Numbered from the stretch's first letter, positions 41,761-52,140 are shown. The stretch is 64,000 bases of DNA from Sphaerosporella brunnea (GCA_008704415.1 VXIS01000012.1:62001-126000), one strand, 5' to 3'. Notes: generated by a model from the letters alone, not told the origin. A program made the numbers and translations.

Positions 41761-44065
41761 CTACCATACCATACGCCAATCTCTGCCCCGAATGCCATCT
41801 TCATCATCATCATCAGATGATTCTTGCCTTGACTCATCGGCAAGTGTCCCGATCGTCCGCTTCTCTAGTTCTTCCCAATCAAACCATCCACCTTCGGGTT
41901 CCTTCATAAACGCCTCTGGATCATCATATGCTGCAAGAGCTACGTCGGGAATTGGTGCTTTCTGCCGTCTCTGAATGGCCTCGGAAACATTGCGTCCGTG
42001 CAGAATAGCCTGGCAGCCTTTATCAAACGAATCGATGGCTGACAAAACGTCTACTTTTCCGCCCTGTGGCCCAGACTGAGACCTTCCCTGTATATGGATC
42101 ATGACATTATCCTTGACAAGTAATTCTGCAACCCGTGATATATCTACTGATGCGTCGACTTCGGAGTGCTTGTGCCCGTACCCTTGGGCGCCCGAGGTGC
42201 TCTGTACGGCTTCCCGAATGCTTCTGAATGTCATGAGACATCGTGCGATATGAGTCTTCTGATACTCCTTGGATTGCATATTTCCTCGAGGGTTGTCAGC
42301 ATCCTTGATTGTCGTTGTTAAACCCTTCATCTATCTGATCGACTGGGGGCAAAACGCTTCCCATGGACACTCAATAGGCAGTTGTTTTTGTAGAGATATT
42401 CTGCTGCTGGGGTCGGTCCACTCTGCCAGCCTGGTAAGCTGGAACTCCAGCAACTCTTGCGCGTACTTATGTTTTCCATTCCCATGAAACCAAATGGTCA
42501 GCATCTCGGATATATGCAGCAGTCGGCCACTTGCTCCTTCTCCGAATTGCCTTTACCATATCCAAATAGAGCATTGCGTCCCGCATGTAAAGAACAAAGT
42601 TTTCGTTCACAATGTCTCGGTGTTTTAAGACTCTGCTCATGAATCCATTTGGGCTGTGCCTTCTTCGTTACAAAGGCTTTCTCTTCGGCTGACCTATTCT
42701 TCTTTGGTTTGTCCATGATTGCGGTCCGGAGTTCATCGTATTCCTCAGCAGCCGTAGCCTTTGCACTCTGCCTCCAGTAGCTGGGTCTGGCAGGTGTAAA
42801 ATAGCTGTTTACAGTCTTGTGCAATAACTCAATCCAGTCATTTGCTTTCAGCCAGCGTTTCAATTCACTGGTAGAGGACATCGCCCGCCCGCCATTAGGC
42901 TTCGCTCGCTCGAGCTGGTTGGCCATGTAAAGAAACGCTGCGAGTATATGTCCCTTTAGGACATGAAGTATCAGCCGATGCAAGGCATCGTGATCAGTCA
43001 CATTTTCCGTGATGCCAGTTCTCCCAAGTACCGTTATGAACCTGTTCAGCGAGCCGGGATCTAAGCCATCTTTCCGCCCAGAATGACATCGTTGTATTCC
43101 ATTCGCAACTGCCATTTCAGTGTGTAGCCATCCGTTGAGAGTTGTCTGCAAAGCCCATCCTACGCTCGAATTTATCTCTGACTCGCAGGTCTTTGAGCGA
43201 ACGTACTCGAGAAGTTGTCATCTGGTCTCCGGTTATCATTATTGAGGAGCCGTTGAGCTGGGCTAGTTCAATGTCGAGTTCAGTGGCTATTGCCTCAATC
43301 ACCTGGGCGTCGCCGTCTATTGAGGACTCGTCGATGTCTAAGACTTTGAGTGGATGAATTCGAGACCTTTGATGTGGTGTTCTGTACAGGGTCTCTGGCA
43401 TAGATGGTCTCTCCAATTGCTTTCCATCAACTTTGTATGCGGCCATAGTCTCGTTTCCGAAGTATTCATAGCAGAAGTCCGAGAGATGCACCAATACCGC
43501 TTGGGGCCAGTACTCTGTAATAGACTGTGCAAACAGAAAGTCCATGCGTTGCGAGGCATGATAGTCTGGATCTAGTCGCTTAACCAGTGATCGAGGGATA
43601 CCAATCTTGCGGAGCCGAGTCTTTTCCTCCTGTGCAGCGAGTATGGCTAGGTATGCCTCGATATCTTCCTGCTGCTGCGGTGCAGGGACGAATAGTTCAT
43701 ACATATAGGCAGTCGTGCAATGGTCGAGGCTGCCTCGGTGCATTTCAGTTGTCTCTTTCTTATTATTGGGTAACGCAAGATTATCCCAACATAGACCCCA
43801 AAAGGCACCTGATTTTGCTATTGAACGTACTCGCCTTTGTGAGGCCAGGCTGACTGACTTTACGGGCTATACGAATGGAATCATAAGAGACCGTGATACC
43901 GAGCTGGTTGAGAACGGATATTGCCCGCTTCGGTACTTTTGTCGCCTGAAGCCAGAAGCCAAGCATCGTCTATATCTCAGTTTAGTCATGTTACAGCCTG
44001 ACCTACGGTGATTATTTCAATATACCTGTACTTGGTTGTTGTTTTTTGACCGAGCAAACAGAATA
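41761..44065 (-). pseudogene. DUF6589 gene, 3' part, multiply frameshifted
   Basis: Fungal DUF6589 proteins are widespread, multicopy and of unproven function, probably mobile-element borne. Reading on the minus strand: ILFARSKNNNQVQ, an intron (GTATAT...GATATAG), MLGFWLQATKVPKRAISVLNQLGITVSYDSI, then a frameshift near 43830. Next come SGAFWGLCWDNLALPNN and IDGDAQVIEAIATELDI...SSIMITGDQMTTSRVRSLKDLR (the GDQ core), then a frameshift near 43150. Then follow GWLHTEMAVANGIQRC and a frameshift near 42505, then LTIWFHGNGKHKYAQELLEFQL, a TAG at 42331-42333, and the tail with TFRSIREAVQSTSGA. At least three frameshifts and one stop mean this copy is dead, unless assembly errors are involved. The upstream part lies beyond 51006, displaced by the piggyBac element. 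Confidence 0.82.
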
Positions 44066-44131
44066 CTATCCCTTCTACCGGTGGCTTGGCACTCCAAACT
44101 CCAGACCGGGGTGAATGGGAGATCGAGTGAC

Positions 44132-44825
44132 GTCCAGTGAGTCATCCCAACCTGCGCTCTCAACCATTCCGCTGCCCACCACCCCTCCGCTTCCACCCCA
44201 AACTACGCCCACCACTCTTTCGCTTCCATCCCAAACTACGTATACCGCTGCATCCTGCTGCTGTAAATTTCCCCCCCCGCTTGCAGAACAGATTAGAGGA
44301 GCTAACAAAACAAAGCAGGCTAAAACCTAAAGTTTCCGGATCCTGCAGAGTCTACCCACGCTGTCTGTTACCGAAGTGCTGCTGAAAGGAATGCTCGAGG
44401 ATCAGTTGTGGCTTCTCCCTAGCACCCCTTCATGCTGTGTCTTCTACTTCTGGGTAGTTTCTGGGCGTGGCTGCTGTGACTGTTCTCTGGTAACGCGGAG
44501 AACATGACCCCTTCCCGATACCCTCACAGGGTCCGGGGGATGGGTGGTGACCATGCTCTGATGAAGCCCGAGGTTGAAATACCGGAGGTGAGGAGTATGA
44601 TAGGCGCGGGTGGAGTACCCAGTGATGCTTTTGCAGAGGGGAAACACTAAGAGGTTTCTTCCAGTTTATCTGTATGGACCCCCCGCAGCAGCCCCCCAGA
44701 GGTACGATTGCACACATGAAGGAGGCAATGCTTAGGCGAGAACCATAACTGTGAGAGCACACTGACTACTGCATCCAGGAGCGTAACCTTTGTCTTCCGC
44801 CCATCACCGCCCCACCCTTCGCTCG
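44132..44825. other. Left interior spacer of the piggyBac-like element
   Basis: Non-coding spacer between the left terminal repeat and the left subterminal array. It contains repeated CCACCACTC/CTTCCATCCCAAACTACG words at 44175-44245. No gene was recognised. Confidence 0.5.
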
Positions 44826-45370
44826 TCATCCAAACCCTCGAACCTGTGTCTCGTTCCACGCCGAGTCTTGTGCTGAGCCACTGTGTTTTGAGTATGCTCC
44901 TCCGGCCATAGCTTTACCAGTTTTTATCTGATTAACTTCGGGATTGAAGCTGTAGATTACCCACCGCAACCTCCACGCTCCACGCTCTAAAGCTCCCGAA
45001 CGCCGCATCCTATTCCACACCCAGTTGGATGCCGAACCCGTATTGCGTTCCTGCGTCGAGCCTCTATGTTGTATGTATTTCTTCTCCGGCCATAGCTTTA
45101 CCAGTTTTTATCTGATTAACTTCGGGATTGAAGCTGTAGATTACCCACCGCAACCTCCACGCTCCACGCTCTAAAGCTTCTGAACGCCGCATCTCATCTC
45201 ACGCCAAGTTGTATGCCGAACCCGTACCGCATCCCACGCTGAGTCCTGCGCCGAGCCTCTATGTTGTATGTATGCTTCTCCACTCATAACTTTACCAGTT
45301 TTCGTCCAATTGACTTGAAGTTTGAAGTCGCAGATTACCCATTCTCTACCTTGCACAATATTACGCTCTT
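44826..45370. repeat. Left subterminal repeat array of piggyBac-like element
   Basis: Three to four units contain CATAGCTTTACCAGTTTTTATCTGATTAACTTCG, TGAAGCTGTAGATTACCCACCGC and CTCCACGCTCTAAAGC. The clearest pair is near 44905-45000 and 45090-45180. They are the reverse complement of the units at 49770-50905, so the two ends of the element carry inverted arrays. Confidence 0.85.
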
Positions 45371-45819
45371 GATGAAGGATTGAAAAGGGCAATGGATGGG
45401 AGAGAGATGTATGCAGTACACAATGATTAATATCAACTTCACAAGCTCAAGGATTATCTTTCGAAATTGTTTATTCTCCAACTATCCTTCCCGCTCTCCT
45501 TTAACCTTTCTTTCAACTTTTCGGCTCTCCATCAACCTCTCTATCAACCTTTCCGCTTTCCACCTACCACCATGTTGAAATAAGATCATGCTAAGTGCTA
45601 AATGTCAGTTCGCTTTAAATTGACATTGGAATTGAAGCGGGCCCACCCCTCCCGCTCCCCCCATGCGTACAACTCAACTATTTTGAGCCATGGGTCCCTT
45701 ACCAGATCCGAACGCTTTCTCCAAGGTGTGGATGGATCCGGCGGCCCTCCCCAAAAGGTATGAGCTCAAGTTTAACGTCCCTTCCGAACGGCTTTCCCCC
45801 CGTGAGGGTATGAGCTAGA
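45371..45819. other. Spacer with pyrimidine-rich stretch
   Basis: Mostly CT-rich sequence with repeated CTCTCCATCAACCT-like words (45515-45560). No gene was recognised. Confidence 0.5.
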
Positions 45820-46540
45820 GTTTAATGTCCTCCTATAACGCAACCGCCGGACACCTTGCCCAAGCTGACAATGGAGAAGGTGGCTCTCCCCCGGAGGGTA
45901 TGAGCTGGGTTTACCGTCCCCTGTGACCGCCGAACACCTTGTCCAAGCTGTGTATGGAGCAGGAGGCTCTCCCCCGGAGGGTATGAGCTGGGTTTACAGT
46001 CCCCTGTGACGTGACACCTTGCCGAAGAAAAGGTGGCTCTCCCCCGGGGGGTATGAGCTGGGTTTACCGTCCCCTGTGACCGCCGAACACCTTGTCCAAG
46101 CTGTGTATGGAGCAGGAGGCTCTCCCCCGGAGGGTATGAGCTGGGTTTACAGTCCCCTGTGACGTGACACCTTGCCGAAGAAAAGGTGGCTCTCCCCCGG
46201 GGGGTATGAGCTGGATTTACCGTCCCCTGTGACCGCCGAACACCTTGTCCAAGCTGTGTATGGAGCAGGAGGCTCTCCCCCGGAGGGTATGAGCTGGGTT
46301 TACAGTCCCCTGTGACGTGACACCTTGCCGAAGAAAAGGTGGCTCTCCCCCGGGGGGTATGAGCTGGGTTTACCGTCCCCTGACCGCCGAACACCTTGTC
46401 CAAGCTGTGTATGGAGCAGGAGGCTCTCCCCCGGAGGGTATGAGCTGGGTTTACAGTCCCCTGTGACGTGACACCTTGCCTAAGAGAAGGTGGCTCTCCT
46501 CCGGGGGGTACGAGCTGGGTTTACCGTCCCCTATGACACA
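45820..46540. repeat. 153-bp minisatellite, about 4.5 units
   Basis: The unit start CGAACACCTTGTCCAAGCTG recurs at 45931, 46084, 46237 and 46388 (spacing 153, 153, 151). Each unit has two half-units built on GGCTCTCCCCCGG(A/G)GGGTATGAGCTGGGTTTAC. Because 153 is divisible by three, the minus strand stays open for 193 codons (45822-46403); I consider that frame a by-product of the repeat. Confidence 0.9.
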
Positions 46541-46570
46541 AAAAGATCGGAACGCGACAGTTCAATGCCT

Positions 46571-46946
46571 TCATCTAGGACGAGTACGACCAATTGGAAG
46601 AACAAAGTTGTTTTCCTTATCCGAATCGCTATCATGCTGCTCAGGTTCCTGGGGTTGTTCCTCTTGTCGGGTGGCTTCTTGTTGCGACTGCTCCACGGTT
46701 TCTGCCTGCCTTGCCGTTTCTGCCTCCTCTGTAATAAGGGTTAGTTAGTCTATGGAGTGTAATTTAAAATAAGTTCTTACTTTGCAATTGTTGAAATAGC
46801 TCGTAATCTTGGGCAACAATCTCCCGCTCATGAGCTCGGAGCTCAGCCAAAGAGCGACGAAAGCGCTCATTTTGGCACTGTGCCTCGTAACGTTTGGCTA
46901 CTTTGTAGGCTCGCTGCTGGGCTCCGGAACGACGTTTTCTTGCCAT
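46571..46946 (-). CDS. Accessory gene of piggyBac-like element, 107 aa, two exons
   Basis: A small gene divergently transcribed from the transposase. Exon 1 is 46946-46781, intron 46780-46729 (GTAAGA...TTACAG), exon 2 46728-46571; the frames join cleanly as QLQK-EAETARQAETVEQ. The product starts MARKRRSGAQQRAYKVAKRYEAQ, strongly basic, then a predicted helix or coiled coil rich in Arg, Glu and Gln. It ends in an acidic and then basic tail (HDSDSDKENNFVLPIGRTRPR). I recognise no family. The clean splice, tidy start and position suggest a real element-encoded protein, perhaps a DNA-binding helper or regulator of transposition. That role is inference. The start could lie further upstream, as the frame is open to 47216. 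Confidence 0.6.
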
Positions 46947-47378
46947 GGCTTGGAAAATAGGTAGAGTAGATAGGTAGGGTAGACGGCGAGATGCAGTTGA
47001 GGTTGATGTAGAAGGGAATAGAAGGGATTTCTGTACGGTATTTATTCTTTTGGAGGAAGTGAAGGAAGGCACTTCAGGTGGCTCCCTTGCTCCTCCAGCT
47101 GACTCTCTCGCTCCTTCTGCTGACGCCCTCGCTCCTTCAGCTGACGCCTTCGCTGCTAATCCCAATAACACCATTAAAAGCGAGGGGACACAGCTGCAGC
47201 CCCTATTCTGCTCCACTTACTATTTTCTACTTGTACCTAGGGAGAAAGAAGTAATTACTTCCTGTGGCTTCGGATCAATACACTAATTATGGTAATACCT
47301 AGCGAGATGCATCTTTATCTTTTCTTCACCCGAGCTTTCCAAGTGAAGTTTCAACACACCACCATCGCCATCACCACC
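46947..47378. promoter_or_regulatory. Divergent promoter region of the piggyBac-like element
   Basis: About 430 bp lie between the two divergent starts. It contains a short Ala/Ser-type repeat (CTCGCTCCTTC(T/A)GCTGACGC, 47060-47155). A poor-context ATG at 47289 is in frame with the transposase, but the ATG at 47379 has better context. Confidence 0.45.
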
Positions 47379-49526
47379 ATGCAGCCTTCCACAACAATTC
47401 AGGAGATCCACGAATCCAGTTACGAAGATTCAGAAGAGACAGATGAGGAGGATTGGGATGATGCAGACTCGGAAATGGATGAGGAAGCAGAAGCGGCAGA
47501 CGTTCCAGAATATCAATCTCACGAGCTTGCCGGTGAAAATATTGAAATTAGTTTTGATTCAATTACGAAGGAAAGATGGCCTGACACGTACACACCACCA
47601 AGCCTTGATAATGCATGCGACAAAGATTTTACTCCTGTTAAGTCACAGCATAGCCGCCACAATGCAAAGTCTTCACTTCCACCAACTCACGAGCTCGACA
47701 GTCCTCTTGCATATTTTCTCCTTTTTTTTTCCGCTGACATAATGGATTACATTGTAGCTAGTACAAATCAGTATGCTACGTCACATCCATCCCGGCAAGG
47801 ACAATCATCACGAGAATGGCATGCCGTTACTGCTCAAGAGCTTTATCGCTGGGTTGCGCTGCTCATTTACATGTCGGTTATTCACAACAGCGGAAGCGAA
47901 AAGGTGGTTGAGCAGTACTGGAGTTTAGACGACTTGACGTGTCACCTACCGATGAAGCACATGAGTCTATGCCGCTTTGAGCAAATTAAACGATATTTGC
48001 ATATCTCACCGCCAGAAAACCCACCCACACAACCCGGACCGTCCACACCCACCCAGCCGACTCGTCAGCGCAAAAGAAAGGCTTCTCAAGCTGCCCAACC
48101 TATGGTGTACGACAAGCTAGAGCCTCTTGCTACACATGTAGTGACAGCCTCTAAAAAATATCTTCTCCCTGCTACAGAGCTTTCCTTAGACGAGATGATA
48201 GTCAAGTTTAAAGGGAGAAGTAAAGATACCAACAAGTTTAAGAACAAGCCGATTAAAAAAGGACACAAAATATTTGCGCTTTGTTGGAGGGGATACACTT
48301 GGGATTGGCGATACAGCTCTCGAACGCAGCATATCATTGGGGTTCCACTGCAAAAAAAAGCTCGGCAGACAAAAGCGGCAGGTAAAAAGGCAGTCGGCAA
48401 AAAAGCGGCAGGCAACAAAGCAGCCGATGACAAAGCGGAAGGCGATGATACAGAACACTCTCCCACCTCACAAATGGTGCTCCATCTGGCAAAAACGCTA
48501 CCATATGATAGGTATTTGTTCCATATTTACATGGACAACTACTTTACAACAGTCCCACTATTTTCAGATCTTCGCAAGCTTGGTATTGGTGCAGCTGGAA
48601 CAACAAGACAAAATGCGAAAGGGTACCCAACAGAGTTTTCAGATGCAAAGCGCGGCATGAAAGACTTGGAGTGGAACACTCTAAAGGCAAAAGTTGTAGG
48701 AGATCAACACTCGCCAGTTTTATGTTTGCTTTGGATGGATAATAACTATGTCACCTTTATGACGACTATCCACAATGTTCTCGGAAAGGAAAACTATGTA
48801 GTCTCCAAGCGAAGGCGTCACACAGGTACAACCAAAGCTGATAAGAATGCACAAAAACACTACAACCCTGGCGAGAAGGAGAAACTTTTCCCAATCCCAA
48901 GAGCAATCTGGGATTATAATCACTTCATGGGGGGAGTGGATATCCATGATCAAAAGCGAGCGCATCTGTCCAGCCACCTCAGAACTCGAAGAAATTGGTT
49001 CTGTCTATTCTTCTGGCTGCTTGATGTAATCATCATCAATGCACACATCTTGTATCGTGTAGCAAAGCAAGAGTCCGGTGCACCCCTCAAGCACTTGATG
49101 ACCCATCGACAATTCCGCATGCATCTTGTTGATGAACTCCTCAATACCTACAGCACCAAGCGCGTACAAGTCAGCATCACAGTTGACCAGAGACTGCGCA
49201 GCTGCAACGACTTGGGCAGCTCCAAAAACATACCTGGACTCGATGAACCACTTGCACCTGGATCCCATAAGGCCGGCTCCTTGCCTACTCGTGAAGGATC
49301 AAAGTCGCGGAAGAAAAAGGGTACCTGCACATATTGCAGAGTAGTCAGCAAGGACCTAGCATTGCAAGAGGTTTCGGTCAACACAAGTTCGAGACCATCC
49401 CAAACCTCCAACTACTGCAACGATTGCAAGGTTTATCTTTGCCCGGATAAGTGCTGGAACGAATATCATGCTAAGCGTGCAACGGTAACGTCTGAAGAGC
49501 GTGGCAGTTGTGATAAGTGCGGGTAG
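47379..49526 (+). CDS. piggyBac-type transposase (DDE_Tnp_1_7), intact
   Basis: Transposase of the piggyBac superfamily. I start at 47379 (ACCACCATGC, MQPSTTIQEIHESS), giving 715 aa; an in-frame ATG at 47289 would add 30 residues. The N-terminal ~60 residues are acidic, as in the family. The three catalytic aspartates are present: D271 (LSLDEMIVKFKGR), D386 (IYMDNYFTTVPLF) and D521 (GGVDIHDQ). A Lys/Ala repeat insert (KAAGKKAVGKKAAGNKAADDKA) sits between the first and second Asp, near residues 330-352. The C-terminus carries the cysteine-rich domain (CTYCRVVSK...YCNDCKVYLCPDKCWNEYH...CDKCG) that binds terminal repeats. There is no stop or frameshift, so the copy looks potentially active or very recent. 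Confidence 0.93.
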   Translation: MQPSTTIQEIHESSYEDSEETDEEDWDDADSEMDEEAEAADVPEYQSHELAGENIEISFDSITKERWPDTYTPPSLDNACDKDFTPVKSQHSRHNAKSSLPPTHELDSPLAYFLLFFSADIMDYIVASTNQYATSHPSRQGQSSREWHAVTAQELYRWVALLIYMSVIHNSGSEKVVEQYWSLDDLTCHLPMKHMSLCRFEQIKRYLHISPPENPPTQPGPSTPTQPTRQRKRKASQAAQPMVYDKLEPLATHVVTASKKYLLPATELSLDEMIVKFKGRSKDTNKFKNKPIKKGHKIFALCWRGYTWDWRYSSRTQHIIGVPLQKKARQTKAAGKKAVGKKAAGNKAADDKAEGDDTEHSPTSQMVLHLAKTLPYDRYLFHIYMDNYFTTVPLFSDLRKLGIGAAGTTRQNAKGYPTEFSDAKRGMKDLEWNTLKAKVVGDQHSPVLCLLWMDNNYVTFMTTIHNVLGKENYVVSKRRRHTGTTKADKNAQKHYNPGEKEKLFPIPRAIWDYNHFMGGVDIHDQKRAHLSSHLRTRRNWFCLFFWLLDVIIINAHILYRVAKQESGAPLKHLMTHRQFRMHLVDELLNTYSTKRVQVSITVDQRLRSCNDLGSSKNIPGLDEPLAPGSHKAGSLPTREGSKSRKKKGTCTYCRVVSKDLALQEVSVNTSSRPSQTSNYCNDCKVYLCPDKCWNEYHAKRATVTSEERGSCDKCG

Positions 49527-49769
49527 AGCGCGAGGTGGACTAGAGCGCGGAGTGGAAGAGCGCACGGGGTGGAGCAGCGCGCAGGGGTGCAGCAGAGCAC
49601 AGGGCGAAGGAGAGCATGGTGGTAGAGAGCACAGGTAGTCTGTCACTTCAATCCCTAAGTCAATCGGCTGCAAACTGACAGAGTTGCGACAGGAGAGGCA
49701 TACCCGAAACACAGACACTCGAACTGCATGGCTGAAAGTTGCAAGGCTCGGCAAAGTAGCTTTGTAGTT

Positions 49770-50905
49770 CGAGGTGGTGGAGAGCGCAGGGTGGAGGAGA
49801 GCACGGGTGACTAGAGAATGCGGTATGTAATCTGTAGCTTCAATCCCAAGTCAATCAGATGAAAACTGACATAGTTGTGGCAGCAAAAGCGTACTTAAAA
49901 CATAGAAGCTCTACACAGGACTTGGCGTGGGATGCGATGCGGAGTTTGGAAGCTTTAGAGCCTGGAGCCAGGAGGATGCGGTGGGTAATTTGTAGCTTCA
50001 ACCTCCAAGTCAATCGGATGAAAAGTGGTAGCAAAAGCGTACTCAAAACATAGAGGCTCGGCGCAGGACTCGGCACGGGACGCGATGCGGGGTTTGGGGG
50101 GGGGGGCGTTGGACGCGATGCGGGTTTGGAGGTTTGGAGTGTGGAGCGTAGAGGATGCGGTGGGTAATCTGCAGCTTCAAACCCCAAGTCAATCAGATGA
50201 AAACTGACAGGAAAAGCGTACTCAAATCATAGAGGCTCGGTGCAGGACTCGGCGTGGGACGCGATGTGGGGTTTGGGTGGGAGCGTAGAGGATGCGGTGG
50301 GTAATCTGCAGCTTCAAACCCCAAGTCAATCAGATGAAAACTGACAGAGTTGTGGTAGGAAAAGCGTACTCAAATCATAGAGGCTCGGCGCAGGACTCGG
50401 CGCAGGACTCGGCACAGGACGCGATGCGCGGTTTGGGGGGGAGCGTAGAGGATGCGGTGGGTAATCTGCAGCTTTAAACCCCAAGTCAATCGGATGAAAA
50501 CTGACAGAGTTGTGGTAGGAAAAGCGTACTCAAATCATAGAGGCTCGGTGCAGGACTCGGCGCAGGACTCGGCGCAGGACTCGGCACAGGACGCGATGCG
50601 CGGTTTGGGGGGGAACGTAGAGGATGCGGTGGGTAATCTGCAGCATTAAACTCCAAGTCAATCGGATGAAAACTGGCAAAGTTATGGCCTCAGAACATAG
50701 AGGCTCGGCGCAGGACTCGGCGTGGGACGCGATGCGGGGTTCGGGAGCTTGGGAGCGTGGAGTGTGGAGGATGCGGTCGGTAATCTGTAGCTTCAATCCC
50801 GAAGTCAGTCAGATGAAAACTGGCAAAGTTATGGCCGGAGAAGTGTACTCAGAACATAGAGGCTCGGCGCAGGACTCGGCGTGGGACGCGATGGAGCGGA
50901 GCGCG
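49770..50905. repeat. Right subterminal repeat array of piggyBac-like element
   Basis: About seven units of 130-180 bp share GAGGATGCGGTGGGTAATCTG, CAAGTCAATC(A/G)GATGAAAACTG, CATAGAGGCTCGG(C/T)GCAGG and variable numbers of the 10-bp word ACTCGGCGCAGG. Clear copies begin near 49805, 49970, 50150, 50285, 50445, 50620 and 50765. They are inverted relative to the left array at 44826-45370. Confidence 0.9.
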
Positions 50906-51006
50906 CAGCTGCTGCGCTCCACCACGGCATGTCACTCGATCTCCCATTAACCGCCGACCCCCCCGGTTTGGAGTTTGGAGTGCCAAGCCACCGGTAGAAG
51001 GGATAG

Positions 51007-51374
51007 CTTGCCATCGTAGCTATGAGTTCTTTGTTGCGCCGCCGACGCTTTGGGTTTTCGACAGGGGATTGATGACTCCTCCTCCTCATCATCATCGCTT
51101 TCTTCATCACTGAGGAATTCTTCTTCTTCATACGTAGCATCCTCCTCTGTTTGTGCATGGAATAGATTGCTTTCGTTTATCTTTTCGACGCAGCATAGTG
51201 TTCGTACTAGGCGACTAAACATCGGAGCTCTCTCTTGCAGTTGTAATGCACATTTGGTCAAGTAAAATTGCTCTGCGTCCTCGGGTGTCATGTCTGATAG
51301 CCGCTTGGAAGTGCGACCATTTGCTGCAGCCTCATTCAGTTCTTGCTGAAAGATTCGGATGCAGAGATCAACTA
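51007..51374 (-). pseudogene. DUF6589 gene, middle part, cut at both ends
   Basis: Reads VDLCIRIFQQELNEAAANGRT, MTPEDAEQFYLTKCALQLQERAPMFSRLV and an acidic tract (FLSDEESDDDEEEESS), then stops at the piggyBac boundary at 51006. Upstream it meets the MITE edge at 51375. The open frame continues artificially into both elements (51438 to 50947), which explains its apparent 163-residue length. It belongs between the N-terminal fragment (52184-52481, now inverted) and the 3' part (ending 44065). Confidence 0.8.
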
Positions 51375-52140
51375 CCGTATTATCTCGCTTAAGAGTCACA
51401 CTTTTAAGCGGTCTTGGCGCGTACCAGCGTGTTTTCAACTCACTCCAAAATGTATGAAATATTTTCTATGTGCGATTCTGAGGCGCTTTAAGTAATCTTG
51501 TTGCTAGCGAAAATTAAAGTTGGCCCGATTTTGAGCTTTTGGAGCCTTAAACATCAAAAAATTTCCTAATTTGCGTGAAAATTGCCTAATTAGGGTGAAA
51601 ATTGCCTAATTAGAGGTGTGACTCTTAAGTGAGATATGGTGGCGGAATCCTGTAACCTGCCCTCCCATCGCCGTTGGAAACACCAGATTTTACGCCGGTT
51701 TCAACGCAACCACAACCAAAAAATAACGCAAAAGCGCTCTCTAGATGCGTACATAAGTAGCAATAGATGGATTTTAGAAAGCAAAAATTACAGAAAAGTT
51801 AAAGGGTAAGGCGCAGTAGCGGGTGGGAATTTCGCGGAGGGTTAGGGTTTTAGGTTGGAGTGGACCCTACTAGAGTAAACCGCTTTCGGACTGTATCGAG
51901 TGATTTCTTATGTACATTTTCCTGTTTTGGGAATCACGAGTGATTTCTAGTGAAGCGCAGCCGCAAGCTTTTTTCCCGGCCCCGCGCGCCCTCGTCCACC
52001 GTTGTGGGCGCCCAACCTCCCCTCTTTTCCCGCGAGCGGGTACACAGTATATCACTTGATTCTCCTGCGATAGGTTTAGTTGATCGGCAAGAGAAGTGGA
52101 CCCCGAGGGCAGGTTACAGGATTCCGCCACCATAGTACGG
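51375..52140. mobile_element. TA-flanked MITE A (~268 bp), carrying nested MITE B
   Basis: The left end CCGTATTATCTCGCTTAAGAGTCACAC (from 51375) and the right end, whose reverse complement is CCGTACTATCTCACTTAAGAGTCACAC (to 52140), are inverted copies. TA lies outside each edge (51373-51374, 52141-52142). The right arm is interrupted by MITE B. Without B the element is about 268 bp. The left edge meets the coding sequence of the DUF6589 gene. Confidence 0.85.
51637..52132. mobile_element. MITE B, 496 bp, 28-bp inverted ends, TA duplication
   Basis: TGGTGGCGGAATCCTGTAACCTGCCCTC occupies 51637-51664 and its exact reverse complement 52105-52132. TA flanks both sides (51635-51636, 52133-52134). 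It sits inside the right inverted repeat of MITE A. Non-coding. Confidence 0.9.

Larger units (their letters stand above)
44066..51006. mobile_element. piggyBac-like element, ~6.9 kb, inserted in DUF6589 gene
   Basis: The ends are inverted copies: CTATCCCTTCTACCGGTGGC...GAGTGAC at 44066-44131 and its reverse complement at 50931-51006. The right arm has about 10 extra bases (GTCGGCGGTT). Inside are inverted arrays of subterminal repeats (44826-45370 and 49770-50905), a 153-bp minisatellite, a small divergent gene and an intact piggyBac transposase. The flanks on both sides are parts of one DUF6589 gene. Canonical piggyBac elements duplicate TTAA. I see no TTAA pair at these ends, so either the element family differs or the boundaries are shifted. 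Confidence 0.75.

Noticed and set aside
45822..46403. 193-codon repeat protein on the minus strand
   Set aside because: It is created by a 153-bp minisatellite whose period is divisible by three; no start context or partner supports expression.
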